Made by a program: the position numbers and the translations under genes
Shown: piece after piece, positions 60,203 through 64,000 of the stretch
How positions within the stretch are numbered: position 1 is the first letter of the stretch
Layout: each line of letters opens with the position of its first letter
Notes under the pieces: model-generated
What the model was told of the DNA's origin: nothing
The model's input: only the letters and a program-made list of their open reading frames with translations
Database searches by the model: none
Assembly (NCBI GenBank): GCA_025677815.1
Contig: JAIXMP010000006.1
Span: forward strand, 558,001 to 622,000
Direction: 5' to 3'
DNA: 64,000 nucleotides
Origin: Phascolomyces articulosus
Taxonomy: Eukaryota > Mucoromycota > Mucoromycetes > Mucorales > Lichtheimiaceae

Positions 60203-61566
60203 TTAGTTGGGAAGGACATTTTCCTTAAATTCATTGCCACTGACGATGTTGCCAGGCTTGAAGTAAGAGCAAGTATACATGGGACCATTGGAACAATCGG
60301 CAACACCACAACCAAGTTGAGTAGTATCAACCCAGACCATTTGAGTAAAGTGACCAGTACCTTGACCGAAACCAGGGTTGGAGAAATCATAATCAGAGAC
60401 TTCATCATACCAAGCAGTAATAGCACTCTTCCAATCGTTATAACCCATAGCCAAGTTTTCACCGTAAGGGCCCTATATCATTTTCATTCAATAATAACAT
60501 ATTATTAATATCTATCTTTCTTTTTCGTTGTATTATATCATGAAAGTGTCCTATGAAGAAAAAAAATACTTACAGAGCTATGTTCAAAGACACAACGATC
60601 AGACCAGTCCTTAGCATAAGAAGCCAAAGTAGCATTCCAAACGAGAGCAGGAGCTGAGTGCTTGGCACGGAATTGATTATGCAAAGCCAAAGCTTCAGAA
60701 TCTTCTTCAGATAAATCACCAGAACCGGAAGAGGAAGAAGGAGATTCAGTTTGAGCAGAGACAGAAGCAGTAGAAGAGGTAGGGTTAGCCTTTACAGTGG
60801 TAGTGGTAGCTTGAGGAGTAGTGGTGGGTGCAGGCTTGGATTCATCATCATGTTTCTTTTCATCATCTTTGTCCTTCTTTTCTTCATCTTCGTCGTCTTC
60901 CCCACCACGAGAGGGCAAATCAGTGGGAGTGGGCAAACCCGATGGCAAACCTCCACTAGGGAAATCAGAAGGTAAGCCTGAAGGGAAGATCTTTTTAATA
61001 ATATCCGAAAAGTCACCGGAAGGCTTGGGAGTACCGGATGGGAAAATCTTGTCAATAATTTCAGACAAGTCAAAATCACCACCATTGGAAGGTTTGGGCA
61101 AAGCTGTCAATGGGAAGGAAGAAGTAGGCTTTTCTTCTTGATCATCTTCACTACCCTTACCTTTACCACCACGACCAGGGAATTCTTCGTCAGACTTGTG
61201 ATGACCCCAATGATGACCACGGCCAGGGAATTCACCTTCTGTCTTGTTATGGCCATGATGGTGGCCCTTACCAGGGAATTTGTCGTCATCTTCGCTGCCA
61301 GAGCTCTTATCTTCATCTTGTTCGCTATCATCTTCTTTTTGTTCGTCTTCATTACCATGACCACGACGTGCAAGGGATGATCCACCACCAGGATGAAGGT
61401 TTTGTTTACGAGCATAAGCTGTGTTGGTCATGATGGGATGACCATTTTGATAGACATTGGAACTGGTGACATCCTTTGTTATATCGACAGGAAGAGCGGA
61501 GGCCGTCCAGGGCGCAACGCTAGCAATCGCCAGGATTGCGGTGGAGATCAAATGAAGTTTAACCAT
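60203..61566 (-). CDS. Secreted CAP/PR-1 (SCP-like) protein with acidic repeat region
   Basis: Model: complement(join(60203..60472, 60574..61566)), 420 residues, one 101-bp GT-AG intron in phase 0 (CVFEHSS/GPYGENL). Signal peptide 1-24 (MVKLHLISTAILAIAS onward, cut near ASALP). A dibasic LARRG at 65-69 looks like a Kex2 site. Residues 70-245 are low-complexity: acidic stretches, three FPG(K/R)G units with HH.GH between two of them (97-132), two IFPSG units and a Glu/Lys-rich block; then a Ser/Thr-rich linker, likely O-glycosylated. The CAP domain is 290-420, with the tetrad residues His296 (LHNQFR), Glu in FEHS, Glu336 (GENL) and His372 (GHFTQMVW). CAP proteins bind sterols or lipids in yeast (Pry proteins); the role here is inferred. 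The His-rich units might bind metal. Confidence 0.92.
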
Positions 61567-61719
61567 TTTTGTTTGAATATATAATACAAAAGGAATTTGG
61601 AATGGGGGTTAAAAGAAAGGTATATAAAAAAGAAAGGAAAGGGAAGGAAGAAAAAAGGATGTAGTAGTAAAGATAAAACTTTGGATATAGAAAAGGAAAA
61701 TTCGTTTTGAATGGAGTGT

Positions 61720-61730
61720 CCTTTTATATG
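61720..61730 (-). promoter_or_regulatory. Possible TATA box of the CAP gene
   Basis: CATATAAAAGG on the minus strand, about 155 bp upstream of the ATG at 61566, followed by an A/G-rich leader (on this strand C/T-rich) down to the start. Good match to the TATA consensus, but unconfirmed. Confidence 0.4.
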
Positions 61731-63121
61731 TTTTTTTTCCATCATTTAAAATAATTATGGGATTTGAACGCGATGAATTTCAAAATACATTAATAAAAGA
61801 CGCGTTACACAAAATGGCCAATGTTTCAGACCTGTCATTTATTGCCTCGGGGTAGAAATTAAGGAAATATTACGGTGAAGTGGCCGGGACCATCAAACTA
61901 CTTAATAATGTCAGCTTTATTTCAAATGACATATAAAATATAATATATTACTTATTTTTTTTCTATTACAAAGTAACTTGAATCATTACACAACAGTCAA
62001 TATATATATAAGACGATCATTTATTATTATTTTTATGGCGTTTTTATATATATTATCCCCTTAAAGTTCAGTAACATTGATCACACACCCAACCGATTTC
62101 GGATTTTTAAATTCACTCGTTTTGCAATAACGACAAATGTTACTAGTCAAGTTTCTACCATGAATGGTTGTGATTAGACGATTGTAAATTATTATTAACA
62201 ATCAACTATTGGATATTTACCCATATAATAGATTCCCCGCTCTCTGAGATCAAAGTAAGATGGACTAAACTCGAAAAATCATGTTATATCATTATAACGA
62301 TGGACTATTAAAGATCGATCTCACAGACAAGAGTGAATGATACTATCCAAGATATTATAAAGTTATAGTAATAGATCCCATGAATATTAATAAATATAAT
62401 ATATATATTATCATCAAATATAAGCAAAAAATTAAAAAATACAAATTAATTGATTTTATATAAAGACACTAAAGAATGTCGGTCCTGTCAGATCATCCCT
62501 TATTATTATTATTTCCCATGCTAGTACTTTAAAGGTTATCAGGTTATTTACTGCTGAACTTGGTTTTTTTTATTTTTTGGTGTTACCATCGCGTCTCAGC
62601 AAAATTCTTCTCTTCAAAAGCGATAACTGTCATGGTGATGATGATGATGATCTTTATTATTATTGTTATTGTTATTAAATTCAAATAATATTTTATTGAA
62701 AAACTTTCATGCTAAAAGGAACATGTATGGTATTATTCACCAAGAGAATTATTGATTTTTCATAAATAATAAGAATATTCATCATATACAATTGCAAAAT
62801 TATCATTGCCTTCTAATCATCATCTGGTTTTCTTTCTTCCTTAGTAACTATTTATAAAGTTTAGCCCTGTAAATGTATATATGTTAGAACTACGTATGAT
62901 CTTTACATTTATAAATATGTGCGTGAGGGGGACCAGAATAACGGATACGACCGAAAATATGTCAATATTCATTATTTGGTAATGGACAACAAACATAGTA
63001 CACAGACGACACTAAAAACTGTAAAATGGATATATGGTCCGTGAATGCATCTTTTTAGTTCAATAGGAGTGATGTTTGACATATATTTTTTTTATTTGGC
63101 AGAAAAAGCTATCGGCACAAA

Positions 63122-63157
<36 letters not shown>

Positions 63158-64000
63158 AGAATCGTCGATCGTTTCCATCCATTTTTCACTTCAGCCGTGG
63201 AGTACAAATGTAACACAAGTTATCAGCTTGTACTATGCATGCCCATTTTATTTTGTAATTATTCTACTATAGTACTTTATACTAATAGTAAAAAGTGATC
63301 TAAGCTATATGTCATGCAAACTTCTCCTTTTGACCTTTCTTATTTTTGGTAAAATATCGAGATACTATCAATTTTTCTTTGTCAATATATATATATATAT
63401 ATAGAACCCTAAGTAATAATTACATTATTCATCATCTTGTAAACACTCATAGGAGGACCGCTGATTTGAAAATAGATATCATGCAAACGCACCATGACGT
63501 ATAAGTGTTAGTACATAAGTGAACATGAATGTAGAAAAGAGATAGTAAGTAGTCGTAGTAGTCGTAGTGGTAGTACATGACGTCGTCTTCTTTTCAGTAA
63601 AGTCCAGATTCAAAGTAATGCTGGTTATTCAGAAGCAAGAAATAAATAATGTTTATTATTTTCTCGTGTTTTAGATTTCCTTCTCCAAAACTAGATACAG
63701 TATTGTGCTGAATTGCATAATGAGTACAATATTAAACATATCAACATGCCATCATATTTTTTTTTTTTTTTGCAAATGGAGTAGGGTAGCGGAACCAGAA
63801 GTCCGGATCAACAACAACTAAATAATAATAATAAAAGATTAATAAGTGATATTTACACTCGTGCGCAATTTTATTTCTCTCTCCCCATGTTATCTTTTAC
63901 CTAAAAGTGATCAAGTCCTGTTGTTATTCCTGTGTGGTGAAGATGTCATAGTCCAGCCCGAATAAATACTTATTCGTACACAGTAAATGTGTTATTACTG
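61731..64000. other. Intergenic to window end, about 2.3 kb, no supported gene
   Basis: AT-rich. Includes an (AT)n microsatellite at about 63123-63151, a shorter one near 63385-63403 and short GTAGTA repeats near 63548-63578. No frame shows a recognisable motif. Confidence 0.45.

Noticed and set aside
63123..63151. (AT)n tract as possible structured element
   Set aside because: Simple dinucleotide repeat; common in this AT-rich genome.

Overview
The window is nuclear DNA of a filamentous fungus. It is AT-rich, its genes are interrupted by short GT-AG introns, and gene content (HET-domain protein, ZC3H3-type CCCH protein, secreted CAP protein, DIRS retrotransposon) fits an early-diverging lineage such as Mucoromycota; that placement is inferred from gene style and recollection, not from a search. 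No tRNA, rRNA or CRISPR array was recognised.

Layout. 1-6.3 kb: the 3' part of a GDSL esterase, a convergent Mdm35/TRIAP1-like gene, then a HET-domain gene. 6.3-9.4 kb: gene-poor, with the broken first exon of a GH43-like secreted enzyme. 9.4-18.1 kb: an F-box/leucine-rich protein, a five-finger CCCH protein (ZC3H3/Red5-like) and a convergent membrane-anchored metallophosphatase. 19.9-25.4 kb: a full-size ABCB (MDR-type) transporter gene carrying about eight frameshifts or stops, so a pseudogene, with a 1.16-kb oversized intron. 28.6-31.4 kb: a 12-exon class-3 aldehyde dehydrogenase ending in the peroxisomal signal SKL. 37.2-38.7 kb: a secreted protein of unknown function. 60.2-61.6 kb: a secreted CAP/PR-1 protein. 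Long gene-free AT-rich stretches separate these.

44.6-56.9 kb is a transposon nest and the most interesting part. (1) A 3,718-bp element flanked by TA on each side has 698-bp terminal inverted repeats that appear identical wherever I compared them. It carries no transposase I recognise but a protein with a possible PD-(D/E)XK nuclease core. (2) Directly against it lie three head-to-tail LINE copies, each bounded by the same 11-mer TAGGATCAACA: a short 3' end, a copy with ORF1 only, and a 5'-truncated ORF2 copy. (3) A DIRS-type tyrosine-recombinase retrotransposon shows the classic inverted ends plus internal complementary region, but has lost its reverse transcriptase core, and (4) a 429-bp solo LTR with a 5-bp target duplication (ACAAC) sits inside it.

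Gene starts and exon joins were derived by hand from reading frame, splice consensus and family alignment from memory. No homology search, expression evidence or structure prediction was available.
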